A stretch of 64,000 nucleotides of DNA from Nageia nagi (lineage: Eukaryota; Pinophyta), in NCBI GenBank assembly GCA_050084985.1, contig JBITNC010000001.1, positions 54,498,001 to 54,562,000 of the forward strand, read 5' to 3'. The notes beneath the pieces are model-generated. The model was not told the DNA's origin, did no database searches, and worked only from the letters and a program-made list of their open reading frames with translations. Numbering within the stretch: the first letter of the stretch is position 1; every line of letters begins with the position of its first letter. This document shows, in pieces, positions 23,840 through 37,140 of this stretch. A program made the translations under genes and the position numbers.

Positions 23840-26061
23840 TGTTAGGATTTATAGATTAAATAAAGTAATCTCTTGAGAAAATAACTTTAATCAATAATAA
23901 TAGAAAACTATTAACCATCATATAAGAAGAATAAAAAATGCAAAACTAGGGATAACACAACATATAATAGGATTCAAACAATGTGCGCTACATCCCTAGA
24001 GAAATATCAATCCTTTGTATTATTACCAATGCAATACATGAGAGAACATGCTTGCAATACAACTAGTTGCAACATCCTCTCTAAAATCCATCAACATCTC
24101 TCCATGAGTTTCTATTACTCATATGTAATCACTACATCATGATCAACATGCAAAACACCTTTACATCTAACAAGCTCTACACCAAGCTCCATGTGCTCCC
24201 ATGCCCAACCTATAACATACACATACTTGATATTCAAGGATATACATTATGCTTTTATTACATTGATCTAGCACTAACCATGTTGATCGCCCCTAGTAAA
24301 ATTTCTAGGTTCCAATTCTCAACATTGTACTCCTATCAATATATGAATTCCTAAACCCATAATTCATACTCTAATTGATGCACTACCTAAGACCTCTTAA
24401 GATAATCAATCTCATAATAATTCCTCTCATGGAAGATTACATAAATAGGAATTCATAATCCCATGTAATCTTTATATCTATGAGGCTAATAATATTAACA
24501 AACAAGATCTAATGCTAAGAATAGACTCTTCTTACATGCACCCCCATGTTCATTGGTACTCCTGATTATTTTAGGCTCCACAACCAACCATCTCCTACTT
24601 GGATATTAAAACACAAAAACTCTACCATTGCTACATTCATCAAAGAATATATTCAAGCCAAATAAGAAATTTCAACTCCTCCAGATTGTTGTATCCATAC
24701 TTTGAACAATTACTATGTCATCTATGCACTTTTCTTTTGATTAACAAGAAACACATAATCTTAATTATCACAAATAAATGATCAACATCTTCATGATCAC
24801 CCATGCATGATGATGATCCAATCATCACCATGTTGATGATATCCACATACTATACATGCCCCCATAGCATGGTCACACACAATAAGACTTGCCACAACTA
24901 CATCATGTAATCCATCTTGAACTCATGCATCGAGATCTATATCATTGTACAAAATCCTAAACATCTAATTTCTTTATTGCTTGCATTATTTTGCCAATCT
25001 TTGGTCTTTTGCATTCAAGAATAGTACATTGAAAACATCCTTTCCAATCCAAGCTACATCCAAAACTATATAAGAGATAGAGTAGAGAGGAGTGACCAAC
25101 TATCTCCTTCTGCATATCCAAAACCTTTTAAAAAAATTTTAATGCAAGATTAAACCAAGTTACATATGCCAACAATCTTGCATGGATGAATATCATCCAT
25201 TCACACATGTCCAAACACCTAAACGCAATCTTATTGGCCTTCACTTTTCATGAGACCAACATCCATATTTTGTCATAGCTCCCACTCAATTCACACTCCC
25301 ACTCAAATAAAAAAACCCTTATGATAAGCAACTTGAATCCCAACCTATCTCTAATACCAATTGTTAGGATTTATAGACTAAATAAAATAATCTTTTGAGA
25401 AAATAAATTTAATCAATAAAAAAAAAAACTATTAACCAAAATAGAAGAAGAATAAAATATGCAAAATCAGAGATAACACAACTTTATAACAAGGTTCACC
25501 CAATGTGGGCTACATCCCTAAAGAAACACCAATCCTTTGCATTATCACTAATACAATACATGAGAGAACATGCCTGCACCACAACTAGTTGCAACATCCT
25601 CTCTAAAATCCATGCGCATATCTCCATGAGTTTCTCTTACTCATATTGAATCACTACATCCTGATCAACATGCAAAATACCTTTACATCAAACAAGCTCT
25701 ACACCAAGCTCCATGTGCTCCTGTGCCCAACCTAGAATATACACATACTTGATCTCCAAGGATGCAAATTGTACTTTCATTACATTTATATAGCATTGAT
25801 CATGTTGAGCCTACCTCTAGAAATACTGCAAGGTTCTAATCCTCAACACTGTACTCCTATCAATTGAATTCTCAAACCTAGAATTCATTCTCTAATCGAT
25901 GCACTACCCAATAACTCTTAATATAATCAATCTCATAATAATTCCTCTCATGGAGGCTTAAATAAATATGAATTCAAAATCCCATGTAACCATTAAATCT
26001 ATAAGGCTAATAATAGCAACATAACTAGCACTCTTGAGTATTTTAGGCTCCACAACTAACA
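23840..26061 (-). mobile_element. Element C2: complete non-coding LTR element
   Basis: Minus-strand member of the same family as C1, here as a simple LTR-internal-LTR unit. The left (3') LTR is 23840-24591 and the right (5') LTR 25362-26061. The primer binding site TGGTATTAGAGA is at 25348-25359 (minus), and the purine tract AGTAGGAGAT precedes the 3' LTR. The flanks are AAAAT (23835-23839) and AGAAT (26062-26066), a TSD with one difference. The 770-bp interior has no protein-coding capacity. It interrupts element D between gag and protease. Confidence 0.88.
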
Positions 26062-26702
26062 AGAATTACTTAGTTGAGTATTATGTACTTGAAGATGAAG
26101 ATATGGAAAAAGAAGGGTCTAAAACTGATTATGAAGATTTAGAGCATGTTGAGTTGGAAATGGATGAGACACCAACTCATAAGGAGAATAATGCTTTGGC
26201 TAGCATTATCAGTGAGTCAAATATATGATATTAAATGTGGTTGGAAAAATAGATCAGCATGATGTTATTATATCAGTGGATGGTGGGGCAACCCAAATTT
26301 TCATTAATGAGACATTTATGATGAGAAAAAGCTTAATACTAAAAGTTTTATTGGTTTTGGTGTGAAAAATGCCAATAGGTAGATTTCCATATGTACAAAT
26401 GTATATATAAAGGTAAAGGTTTAGTTTAGAAAACATGATATTGTTGAGTAATTTTATGTGTTTCCTATGGGAGGCATTCTCCACGTTATTTTAGGAGAGT
26501 AATGGTTGTATTCTTTGGGTTGCATTTACACCAATTACAAGACTTTGGTGATGAAGTTTAAAGCAAATGGGAAAGTGGTCATGTTGAAGGGGATGAAGAA
26601 CCATTATCCCCAATGCATTACAACTAACAAAATGAATAAAATTCTAAAAATGAAAGACATTGAATGGGGGCACATTCTTCCTATTGAAAGATATGCCAAC
26701 TT
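26062..26702 (+). pseudogene. Element D gag end and protease remnant
   Basis: After C2 the frame gives an acidic linker (residues DEDMEKEG and EHVELEMDETPTHKEN, 26090-26190). The aspartic protease region follows: VDGGATQIFINETF (position of the D[ST]G motif, here altered) near 26280, and SLGCIYTNYKTLVMKF near 26510. The latter corresponds to the strand after the protease in gypsy polyproteins. Frameshifts are present. It is cut by A2 at 26703. Confidence 0.75.
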
Positions 26703-29700
26703 TATTGGAATGTATAATGCATTATTGTAAGGTTTTGTAATGTTCCTCTTTGTAAATTCTCACTAATACTTAATGATATCTCTATATACCTTAAGTATTT
26801 AAGTGAATATGATAATGTTACTTGTCATACACTCCATCTCATGAGCATGCCCCTTGGGTAAAAGGGAGTTGCATGTCATGCCTTTGTATAATGGTTAAAA
26901 GGGTGATCTAAAGGGAGATTTGGCTTAAAAATAGAAGGCCTCCTCTTTGCGATCACTCACCAATTTATGAAGCAAAGTTATGCTCTAGAATAGTATTTAG
27001 GAGATGAAGTTAGGAAGATTGTAAGAGAGTTATCTTTGTGAATGAAGTAAGACCTAATGAGTTCTTGATTTTAGAAAAGGCTTTACCCTCTTGGACTAGG
27101 AATTAACCTAGAATTCAAACACTTTTTTGATTGCATTGTACGTATTATTATCAATAGCAAGGTTTTCCTATGTTTCCTTTGCACTTTGAAAGCACTCTTC
27201 TAACTGAGCATAGTTTTTTAGATTTAGGTATGGTTTCCCCATGTATCTTTGCTTTGAATGGCCATGACCTTGCCTCCACTTCATTCTCTCTACGACCTCC
27301 TCATAGTCGGCTACTATCTTGCCCTTGTCCCTATTTTTTGGCTCTATGTTGGCACATTTCCTTCCTTCTAACCTTTCATTCACATAGTAAGCAACAAAGG
27401 GGGATTCAATACCCTCCTCTCCTCTCTCCATACACTTTAGTTTTATCAATGTGTTGTTCTCCTTTACCATTGATGCATTGTGTTAACACCCACCATCTAA
27501 TCTTGCTTGTGTCCACCGATTGAGCTCACTCATACCCTCCTAATCCTGTTCTAGCCTTCCTCTAACTACCATCTATGGCCTCTAACTCACTTCTACCCAT
27601 TGCCATAGAACTTTGCCCCCTTTCACTTGCCTCATTCTTCTCACAAGGTAGTGTCTATTTCCTTGATAGGGGACATGTATATGAAAGTGATGATGGTTCC
27701 CTCCAGAGTGAAATGGTAGCACATTGCCCTTTCAATTTTGGAATCGCCCCCTCCTTCACATCATTATAGGATTGAGCTATCCCTGTAGGCAGTTTTGCCT
27801 CCATGCACATCACCACCTTTTCCCTTTACCTCATCTTTTTTGCTCAAACTTTGGTATATCCCTTTTTTATTGCCTGCCAACTTTTTTCCTTGCATCTTAA
27901 GTTGCTTTATATGAAGTTTCTTTTGAGTGGCATGGATTATATCTTTTACATTTAACATTCTGCTATATTTAATATCTTAAAGTTTATTTTCTTATTCCAT
28001 AAGTATTTTTTACCATCATTTCTCATTAACTCACTTTGACTTGGAGTAGAGTTAGAGTTAAAATTGAATGATGACTTTTTTTTCCTTTCTTGAAGTAAGG
28101 GTATTAAAAGTTTTTTTTAGTAAAATTATTAAAAAGGGGAAGGCAATTTTTTTTTTTTTAACTTGAGGTTATTTTTTGGCAAAAATATCCTTTTACTTAG
28201 TTTAAATATTTTAGATGGTCATTAATTGCCTAATCAATTTTTTAGTACTTATTACAATTAAAGATACTAGTGCAAAATTCTTAGCATTTTTTTTCTTTAG
28301 TTAAAATTATTTTATAAGGTAAACTAATAATGCTATATTTTTAGTATCTATTGAATGGAAATCATCTTCCTTAAGATAATTTTTTAAGTAAAAAAAAAAA
28401 GGAAAATCTTTATGAATTTTATTTAATTTTTTAAGATCATTTATTGCTTGGATATTTTTTACTTAAAAATTTCAAGTTATGGGAATGATACATGGAATAT
28501 TTGATGACTTTCTAAAGCAAAATGATGTATGTTTATTACTTTTCTAAAGTATTTATTTCTTATGCAAAGTTAATAATGCACTTGTGTAAATTATAGACTT
28601 ATGTAAAGATGTCCTTTACGAGTTAGTAAACAAAATCCATTACTCTTAAGGTTCCAATTTATGAATGGATAATATTTCATTTATGCACTTTACTTCATGT
28701 TTTGCATCTTTAATTTATTTATTTATGCAAAAATCATAAACATTCAATGAGCAACCCCCTAAAATGAACACATATGCATGTACATTTTACAACATGACTT
28801 GTTTGGGGAGCCATGAGATGAGGATAAGGAAAACTAGAGCCATCAGTCTGACGATCCAAATGGTGAAATGCTTATACTTCTTAATTGCCCTTAAATCCTT
28901 TGTTGGTCTGGATATAACTTCAATAGGTGGATAAGAATGTCTGTAATGATACCACATGTCCACATTTCCATTAAAGGATTATCTTGATAACCTAGGAAGA
29001 CAACTTGAAACCTAATCAAGATTAATAATTTGGCCAATCCAACATACATCACAACCTTGGAAAATAGTAGGTACTCTTTTTTGTGAGAGTATATTATTGC
29101 CCAAGGTAAACTAGTTGAGGATTGATAGTACCTAGGCTCCACCTTGAGAGCATCCAAGTGAAGACCTAATTTTTAGATAAAAAAATAAGCCTTAAATTTA
29201 TCACTCTACATTTATGGTACTTAGTGATGAAAAAAGTGTTGGATACTTTTGTTTGATTCATCTATATTTATTGATATGAATCTGTTGCATCTAACTAATC
29301 TTATTATTTGAGCTGCTTATAACTTACAGGTTTCTTTTTAAGATTGTAGGTTATTTACTTTGGGTGTGTAGGCTTATGAAGACTCATCATGATTTCTAGT
29401 TTACTTTATGTATATTGAAATTGGTTGTGGTTAATGATTGTATTGTAAAGCATTTGTTAAAATGGTAAAGTAGTGAGTCTCAAAATAAGATATTGCTTAC
29501 TTCACAAAGATGTAAAAATTTCTCATCTTTGGTTGTATCTATATGGAGAAGAATTCTCTTACTCTCTCATTCTTCTCTCTTCTTCACTTTATCTCAATAT
29601 TGCATTAAAAGGGAGTGTTAGAATGTATAATGCATTATTGTAAGTTTTTGTAATGTTCCTCTTTGTAAATTCACTAATACTTAATGGTATCTCTAAATAC

Positions 29701-30117
29701 ATTAAGTATTCAAGTGAATATGATAATGTAACTTATCCTACACTCTATCTCATGAGCATGCCCCTTGGGTAATAGGGAGTTGCATGTCATGCCTTTGTAC
29801 AATAGTTAAAAGGTGATCCAAAGAGGGATTTTAGCTTATAAATAGAAGTCCCTCTTTTTATGATCACTTATCAATTTGTGAAGAAATGTTATGCTCTAGG
29901 ATAGTGTTTAAGAGATGAAGTTAAGAGTATTGTAAGAGAGTTTTATTTGTGAATGAAGTAAGATCTAGTTAATGGATGTACTCTTAGTTGAAGGAACCAC
30001 TTTATATCTCGAGTTACTTTGTGAGATTGGTTTATGCTTTAATATATTATTGATTGAACGAGCTTTTAAGAGATCTTGGTAGTTTAGGATTGTATTCTTT
30101 AAGGTTTAATCCCTTCA
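26703..30117 (+). mobile_element. Element A2: non-autonomous LTR element with truncated 5' LTR
   Basis: Plus-strand relative of A1. The left LTR starts at 26703 (TATTGGAATG, TG changed to TA) but matches the right LTR only to about 27058, so its 3' part and the primer binding site are deleted. The right LTR (29616-30117, 502 bp) is complete and preceded by the purine tract AAAAGGGAG. The flanks AACTT (26698-26702) and AAATT (30118-30122) fit an aged TSD with one difference. The 2.5-kb interior includes a pyrimidine-rich island (27280-27960) and no retroviral proteins. It interrupts element D upstream of reverse transcriptase. Confidence 0.82.
29616..30117 (+). repeat. 3' LTR of element A2
   Basis: From TGTTAGAATGTATAATGC to AATCCCTTCA. 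It has a TATAAATAG box near 29840 and the same layout as the LTRs at 6544-7048 and 10256-10743 in reverse orientation. Confidence 0.85.
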
Positions 30118-30122
30118 AAATT

Positions 30123-31400
30123 CACACAAGATAGACATCAAATTTCACCCTATATTAAATCAATTCTTGATAGACAGTGTGGTTTATGGTGACCTACCTA
30201 GTGATCTTCCACCCAATAGGGGTTTTGAGCATGTTATTGAGTTAGAACTTGGTTTTAAACTTGTTATGGTCACTCCCTATAGAAATCCTAGAATCAATAA
30301 GGATGAAATAAAAAATCATTAAAGAGTTTCTTGTCTTGGGCCAAATTAGACCAAGTTCTAATCCCTTTTCTTCTTCTAAAGTGTTTGTGAATAATAAGAA
30401 TGGAACTTTATGTATATGCATAGATTATAGAGCCTTGAATAAGAAAAATATCCTAAACAGGTACCCCATCCCTAGAGTAGATGAGCTAATTGATGAATTG
30501 CATGGAGCCACCTACTTTTCTAAAATTGATTTGAGGTCTGGTTACCACCAAATAGAAGTTAGGGATGATGATGTGTACAAGCATGCCTTTAGATGTCACT
30601 TTAGTCATTTTGAATTTTTAGTGATGCCATTTGGTCTTACCAATGCATCAATAATTTTTGAATCAACCATGAACCATATTTTTTGTGACCATATTAGGAA
30701 GTGTATTCTTATCTTGTTTGATGACATTTTGGTTTATAGCAACACATGGAAGTCACACTTGTAGCATCTAGAGACAATTTTGGAGAAACAATAATATTTT
30801 TCCAAAATGTCCAAATGTGAGTTTGGACTCTATGAAATTTTATATCTTAGGCATATAATCAGTATTAAGAGAGTTCAAGTAGATGAATATAAGATTTTTG
30901 CTATCAAAAATATGCCTATTCCTACTTCATTGATAGAATTAAGGGGGTTTTGGGGAATATGTAGCTATTACAAGAGTTTTATTAAGGGGTTTTCTCAATT
31001 AAGCACAACCCCTTTGACTGATTTAACAAAGAAAGGAGCTTTCTAATGGGACATAACAATAGATAATACATTTATAAAATTAAAGTCAACAATGATGAAT
31101 TATCCCATATTGACAGTTAGAAATTTTTCTCAGATATTTTGTGGTTGAATGTGATGCTTTTGAGTATGGTATTGGAGCAACTTTAATGCACAAAGGAAGG
31201 CCTATTGTATTTAAGAGAAAGAAATTGAGTCCTACTGAAAGGAATTTTTCTATAAATGAGCAACAAATGTTGGCAGTAATGCATGCAGTGTATAAATTTA
31301 GATAATATCTAGTTTATAGTAAGTTTATAGTTAAGATTGATCATAATAGTCTTAAACATTTTCTGGGGTAGCAAGATTTGAGTGATAGGAAATATGAGTA
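30123..31400 (+). pseudogene. Element D reverse transcriptase and RNase H
   Basis: Best preserved part of element D. The reverse-transcriptase blocks in order are CIDYRALNKK, RYPIPRVDELIDEL, FSKIDLRSGYHQI, FEFLVMPFGLTNA and ILFDDILVYS (catalytic F/YxDD present, 30710-30740). A stop (30762) is followed by the connection domain with CEFG and LRGFWGICSYYKSFI (30830-30990). RNase H follows around 31130-31400 in decayed form. A long open stretch runs from 30336 to 30764. Confidence 0.9.
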
Positions 31401-31649
31401 GGTTACCAAGCTTCAAGCTTCCATTTCATGAAAGGAAAATAAAATATAGTTGTTGATGGACTTTCTAGATATCCTTCTTTTCTTGTTGTGATCATTGTGA
31501 ATGCAAATTGGAAGGCAAGAATAATGGTAGAATATGCTAAAGATAAATTTGCATAAGATATTTTAAATGGATAGGTGGTGGATGAAATATATAAAATTAT
31601 ATATGGGTGGATTTTATATAAAAATAGAATTTTACTAATTCTAGAATCT

Positions 31650-32890
31650 AAATTCAAAGAAAAATTGTTTGCATCCCTACAAGATGCATCATCAGAAGGC
31701 AATATAGGGTTCTACAGATCATATAGAATGGTGAAATAGAGATTCTCTTGGAAGGGGTTGAAAGAGGATATGTTGAGACATGTTAGAGAATGTGCAACAT
31801 TCCAATAGAATATGCATGAGAACACTCATCCTACTGGTCTACTACAACCTTTACCTATTCCACAACAAAAATGGGAAGGCATCTCCATGTATTTCATCAT
31901 AGGGTTGTCTAAGGTCCAAGGTAAAGATAATATATTTGTTGTAGTTGATATGTTGATGCAATATGCCCATTTCTTTTCCATTACAATATCTATAACAACA
32001 AAACAACTTGTTGATACATTCTTTAAGGAGGTTATCAGGTTGCATGGTTTACCCAAAACCATAGTGCATGACATGGATAACAAATTTATAAGCAATTTTT
32101 GGTAGGATTTCTTTAAGTTATGTGGTATAGAACTCACTTTTAGCACTAGCTATCACCCAAAAAGCAATGAATAAATAAATGGGTTGAAGGGTATTTATGG
32201 AACTATGTGTCAAGACAAGAATAATCTTGGTTTAATGGTTGTATCTTGGAGAGTTCTGTTACAATAGTTATTGTTATATGTCCATAAAAATATCACCTTT
32301 CATGGAATTATATGAATATAAGCTTCCAAAGTTCACTAATTTGCTTTTGGACGATAGCAGACTACCTACGATTGCTAATTTTTGCAACAACATCAAAATA
32401 TGTTAAAATATTTGAAGGAAAACTTGAAATAGGATCAAAATTAGCAAAATAAATATGTTGATCACAATCAAATAAAATATTATTTTGAGGTTAGTGACAT
32501 GGTTTAGTTGTAGTTGCAACCTTATAGATAAACTATTATGAAGAAAAGTGGTGAAGGAAAGTTGCAACCCCATTTTTATAGGCCCTTTACAATCGTGAGA
32601 AGAATTAGAGAGGTATCTTATGAGCTAGAAATGCCTCCTAGTAGCAAAATTCATAATGTATTCCATATATCCTACTTGAAGAAGGCTTTGGAGCAACATG
32701 TTGTGCCTTCACAGGTTCTACCCCCATTGATGAAGAAGGAACATTGGAATTGATTCTAGAGAGGATTCTTGGGATGAGGGAGAAGATGTTGAGGATTAAA
32801 AAACCCTTAATGAATATATGATTAAATGAAAAGAATTACTTGAGGATGATACTACATGAGAGCGACATGAAATTCTTAAGCATATGACTT
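31650..32890 (+). pseudogene. Element D integrase and chromodomain
   Basis: The integrase core reads GKDNIFVVVDMLMQYAHF, then LHGLPKTIVHDMDNKFIS (31910-32095). The C-terminal GPY-like region has YRPFTIVRRI and KIHNVFHISYLKKA (32575-32690). After further stops comes EYMIK and an ERHEILKH-type stretch (32810-32890). This matches the chromodomain consensus (EYLIKWKGY...TWE..E.L) and marks the element as a chromovirus. It is inactive through stops and frameshifts. Confidence 0.85.
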
Positions 32891-32932
32891 TGATAAATTG
32901 CTTAGGGACAAGCAATTCAGGAGGGGCAGACT

Positions 32933-34101
32933 TGTAATGTGCCCAAAGTTATCCAACATTGTAAATATAGTATCTCTATATTTCATGTGTGTTTGGGAAT
33001 CAATGAGAGTGTTTTTTTATATTTTGTTGTTAAAATGGGAGTTATATGGGTTAATAAGTGTGTTCTATCAAGAATTATAGTTACTATATATGTCAAGGGA
33101 GTTATTTAAGTATTTGAGAAAGTATTGAGTTAAAAAAAAAAGATATTATTTAATGTCTTTAATTTGGTATATGTTTTTGAAATATGTCTTAGTGTTGAGA
33201 GAGTCTTTTCCTTTATTGTGCAAACCCTAACATCATATAAGTGATCTCAATGTAAGATTATATTACAACCCTTAGATCTTAAGTGAATGATATCTAATCT
33301 CAACCATCCATGGCTGAATCTAAGGTTGAGATCTATCCTTGCATTAGGGTATGAATATAAAAGTGCTTTAGGGTTTCATTTACAACAAGTGATTTTAGAA
33401 TTGAGAATTGGAGAATACTAAGTATTCTTAGGCTCTTGGAGACTACTGGTAGTGTCTTTAGAGAGATTTGGGGTTCCCATTGGAGAAATTTCGATGAAGG
33501 CTAGACTAACTAGATATCTACCCATTGAATCTGATAAATCCATTTCAAGATTTTGATTAAATTATGAAGAGTAATTGAAGCTAAAGTGTAGATATGCCAT
33601 TAAGGGCAAGATAGAAGACATTTTAAGTAGGGATTCATCTTGGTCTCATCATCAAAGTGTGACATCAACCCTAGGAGGGGTGTTTGGAGCATTTTGGTGC
33701 CATTTTATGCCCTAACCCTCACTCCATAATGGGTCATCCAGCTTTGGGAAGGTTGGTTGGGTGTCTTTGATGGTTTTGAAAGTTTTTGCTTATTTCAAAA
33801 TCAAGATTTCCATATCAGTAGCTAGACATACAACTTGGGAAAGAAGTAATTATAGCTTTGAAGTGTCTAGGTCAAATCTGAAGACATCAACATGATATTA
33901 GCCCTTTTTGAAGACTTGATCTATCATTTGGAGGTATTTTGAGGTGCTATTATAATTGGAATATCTTCTTTTCATATTGTTATCTATTGTAGTTTGTGAT
34001 AAGGTTATTTACTAGAGACAATAAATAAAAACCCAAATTTTCATATTTGTGTTTGTTTGTTTTTTTTCCATGCTTGGCATTTTTATATTTGATTTTTTTC
34101 A
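32933..34101 (+). repeat. 3' LTR of element D
   Basis: 1169 bp, starting TGTAATGTGCCC after the purine tract AGGAGGGGCAGAC and ending GATTTTTTTCA. The TSD copy ATCCA follows at 34102-34106. Confidence 0.92.
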
Positions 34102-34106
34102 ATCCA

Positions 34107-35507
34107 TCTTCAATACCCTCTTGGACTATTTTATGGAGCCGCTCTTGAGTCATATTTCTACCCTTCCTTTAATGACTTTGATAGTTGGCAATTTTCCACA
34201 AGTTAGGGATTTGTTTGATGATGTGGGATTCAATAATTAAGAGTTGTATAGGAGAGGGATGGGAGTGTGTCAAAGGATCTAGGGGATGAAGAAGATTCGT
34301 GTGTTCTAATGACATTTGAATGTTAAAGAGATTTTGTTGGAACTCTAACGTCTCCATTTCATCATAGTTATGAAGTTATGTGTGGATATGGTGAGGGGTT
34401 GTGGCATCTAATAGGGTATGTGGTTAGGTATTATATTGGTTAATAATGATGTTCACAAGAGAATTGGTTTTGTGAGGTAGAAGGTTAGAAGAGTCAAGAA
34501 TAAGAAACAATTTAGATTCCTCATCATTAGGTTGGAGAACTTGGAATTTGTTGGAAGAAGAGGGATCATTAAGGTTTCTCTTTCCAAATATAGTTTTAGG
34601 ATTTTGATTGGTGGGACCACCAACCTTGTGAGTTTGATGAGGACTAGTTCGAGGAGTAGATTGTTGAGGTTAGCTTACAATATTTGTGACACCCGTATCT
34701 ATGGAGACCTATGGTTTGTTTTGGCAAGCCCAGGGACAATAGTAGGCTAAATGACCATACTCATGGAAGAGGGGACATTTGAAGGAGATACTTTTCATAG
34801 TATATTATAAGAGTACAAATAATATCATCAACTTCCATTATGAGTTTTTCAGGTAGGGGGGAGCTTAAGTCCAACTAGATATAAAGAAGGGCATAAGATA
34901 AAGTCTCCATCTCTTATGTTTTTTTTTAGACTCTAATGTAGGAGCCCAAAGGATTAACTATGTTTTCAAGAGCTTTAACATCCCATAATTCAAAAGGAAG
35001 ACAATGGATTATGACCCAAATTGGGACTAAGAAAGGCAAATTTGGTTTTGGGATGAAGCCAATGTGCCATGGCTTCATGAAGAGGCCTACACTAGCTAGA
35101 AACCATGGACCTCCATGGAATAGCTCATCTTTGTTCTCTTCACAAGCAAATATAATCAAAAAATAACCATGAGGGTAAAAGCTAATGGAGAAATCACCTC
35201 TAGTGTGCCAGCTTTGAAATGCCCAATTCTCAATATGACGTGGCAAGATTTGTCGACCCATAAACCTATAGATTAAAGCTATGGATTAAAGATTAGTAAT
35301 ATCGTCCTTAATGAGATCCTTACTAAACTTTACCACTAGAATATCGATTACCACTTGCAAATATCTTGACTCGACCTTGTTGTCTTCCACTCTCCATCAA
35401 CAACTTAGTCCATTTCTATTGAGATGAGTAGAACCTTGGTGGGCATTGGCTAGTTGCTTCTGAAGGTTTTATTAGAAGGATTTGTGAGGGGGAGGCAAGG
35501 CTTCCAT
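34107..35507 (-). pseudogene. LINE ORF1: DUF4283 and CCHC zinc-knuckle protein
   Basis: The nucleic-acid-binding first ORF of the same LINE. It starts at ATG 35507 (MEALPPPHK) with stops soon after. A DUF4283 domain is open over 35261-34926, with FHGGPWFLASVGLFMKPWH and VPIWVIIHCLPFELWD. After a frameshift a zinc knuckle follows near 34790, with F in place of the second Cys (C..F....H....C). It ends at the gypsy element D, with ORF2 resuming at 21446. Such an ORF1 binds LINE RNA. Confidence 0.85.
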
Positions 35508-37140
35508 TGGACCAGAGTCTATCCTAAGTGATATTATACAAAAAACCTAAACCCTAATCACTTGTTCTTCCTCAAATCTCTTCTATTTTGAGCTCACATA
35601 ATTCCTAGATTCGTCACCACCTATTTTTCATTTATAAGATACATTCCACTTGTATCTTTTTTAGATTTTATTTGTTTTGAAATTATTTTATAGTATTTAA
35701 ACAACTGTGGTTCCTTGGAATCAACTCACTACATGCACCACCCTCTTGTGTTGCAATTGTGTTAATTCAATTTGCTTCCAAGACTAGTGGAACTATGTGC
35801 AAACTTCCTATAAAATATGAAAGAGTGACCTTAAACAATGTATGAATTCTATTTTTATTTGATCTCTTTATCCTTATGCTTCTTTTTTTACACTTTTTTG
35901 TTGAAACTTGTTGGACTAACTTTTCAATTTTCTTTACAACATAAATCCTAGTTCAATTGAATTCTTTAAATAAAATCATTAAGATCAAGGAGAATTGGTC
36001 ATCAAATTTGTTTCAAGTTTTTGAGTCCTTGTAATTATTGGAGATAGTCTACATTTACCTTCTAAATGCTTTCTACCAAGAGTCTTGAACTGCTATGATT
36101 GATACAATAGTTTATCTTTTGAGTTGTACTGTTTCATTTCACACAAAGACATTGGGGTAATCAATCTTTTCAAGAGGAGAAGAGTAATGCCTTCTCAATT
36201 TGATGTCAAAGATCTAGCCTTTCGAGCAATTCAAGGAATTATCAACTTGTTCACGAATTCATCTAGGAAAGAATTACCATCAATAGGTTGCTTCCTTCTC
36301 TTTTGATTTTTTATAATATTTTTTGAGAGATATCCAAAAAATATACAAATATGATTCCATTGGATTCATATTCCTTAATTTGCAAAATCAAATGGGGTTA
36401 GCATCTTTATAGAATTCTCTATTGTATTGATATTTCAAACGTTCATCAAACAATTTCTTGTCATGGATCCAAGCTCTTCAAAGTTGTTAGTCTTAGGGTA
36501 AATATTTATTCATGACATGAAAATTATATTCATAATCTTACCTCCAAATTCTAATGGTATATTGGTGCTAACAAATTTTCTATCCTCATTATCAAATTGT
36601 CTTATGAGGCATTTAACCTTCTTTGATAGTTACTTATCCAATCCAATTTTTTTTGACATGTAATGTTTCAAATATAGACCCCTAAACCATTACCCACCAA
36701 AGCCCTTTTGATTTTTTCATTGTTGGAATAAGCCAAAATTTACAAAAAAATATTTCAGTTATTGGTTTCATTCTTTAGTATTGCATCTTGACCAACATAG
36801 ATCATGAAATTTTCTTTTGAGAAATGCACTTTTGAATCATTTATTGTTGTTCTAGAAAATCCTTCTATAAAGAGAAAACTATATGTTACCATTCCATAAT
36901 CCACATTTGTTGTTGACTTGTTCAAAACGAGTGAAAAACAAGTTTAATATTTTTCTTCTTTGAACAATGTTAATGGCTTCAATTCAAAGAATCTTATCAA
37001 AGAACAAAACCTCATCAAACCTGACTAGAATATCTCCTAGAACAACCATCATGTTCTTAATTAATTCAACAAAATATCACAAGTCTTTAATAAGAGTCCT
37101 TTTTACCCTTCAGTCAAGACTAAAGCCAAGCAAGCAGTAG
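35508..37140 (-). pseudogene. Unrecognised decayed coding remnant
   Basis: The minus strand has short coding-looking stretches in shifting frames that line up into one decayed protein. They include VTYSFLFIEGFSRTTINDSK (near 36870), KKVKCLIRQFDNEDRKFVST (near 36610) and RAWIHDKKLFDERLKYQYNR (near 36440). Residues YLYIFLDISQKIL follow near 36330. Stops and frameshifts separate them. I do not recognise the family. It could be a transposon protein or a host pseudogene. The part from 35508 to 35700 is probably the LINE 5' region. Confidence 0.35.

Larger units (their letters stand above)
21452..34101 (+). mobile_element. Element D: Ty3/gypsy chromovirus, interrupted twice
   Basis: Full-length plus-strand element bounded by LTRs at 21452-22613 and 32933-34101, with a perfect TSD ATCCA (21447-21451 and 34102-34106). 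Internal order is primer binding site, gag, protease, reverse transcriptase, RNase H, integrase and chromodomain, the Ty3/gypsy chromovirus order. Insertion C2 lies in gag and A2 lies between protease and reverse transcriptase. Without them the element would be about 7.0 kb. All coding parts carry stops and frameshifts. It lies between ORF1 and ORF2 of the LINE. Confidence 0.93.

Noticed and set aside
27168-27960. Overlapping 60-117 codon frames on both strands in the pyrimidine-rich part of element A2
   Set aside because: Both strands are open at once because the C/T-rich composition lacks stop codons. The frames have no recognisable domain, and the block aligns by position with the GA-rich minisatellite of A1. 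A captured gene cannot be excluded but is not supported.
30336-30764. Possible active gypsy reverse transcriptase (142 open codons with the FDD motif)
   Set aside because: Stops at 30762 and throughout RNase H and integrase, plus two insertions, make element D inactive.
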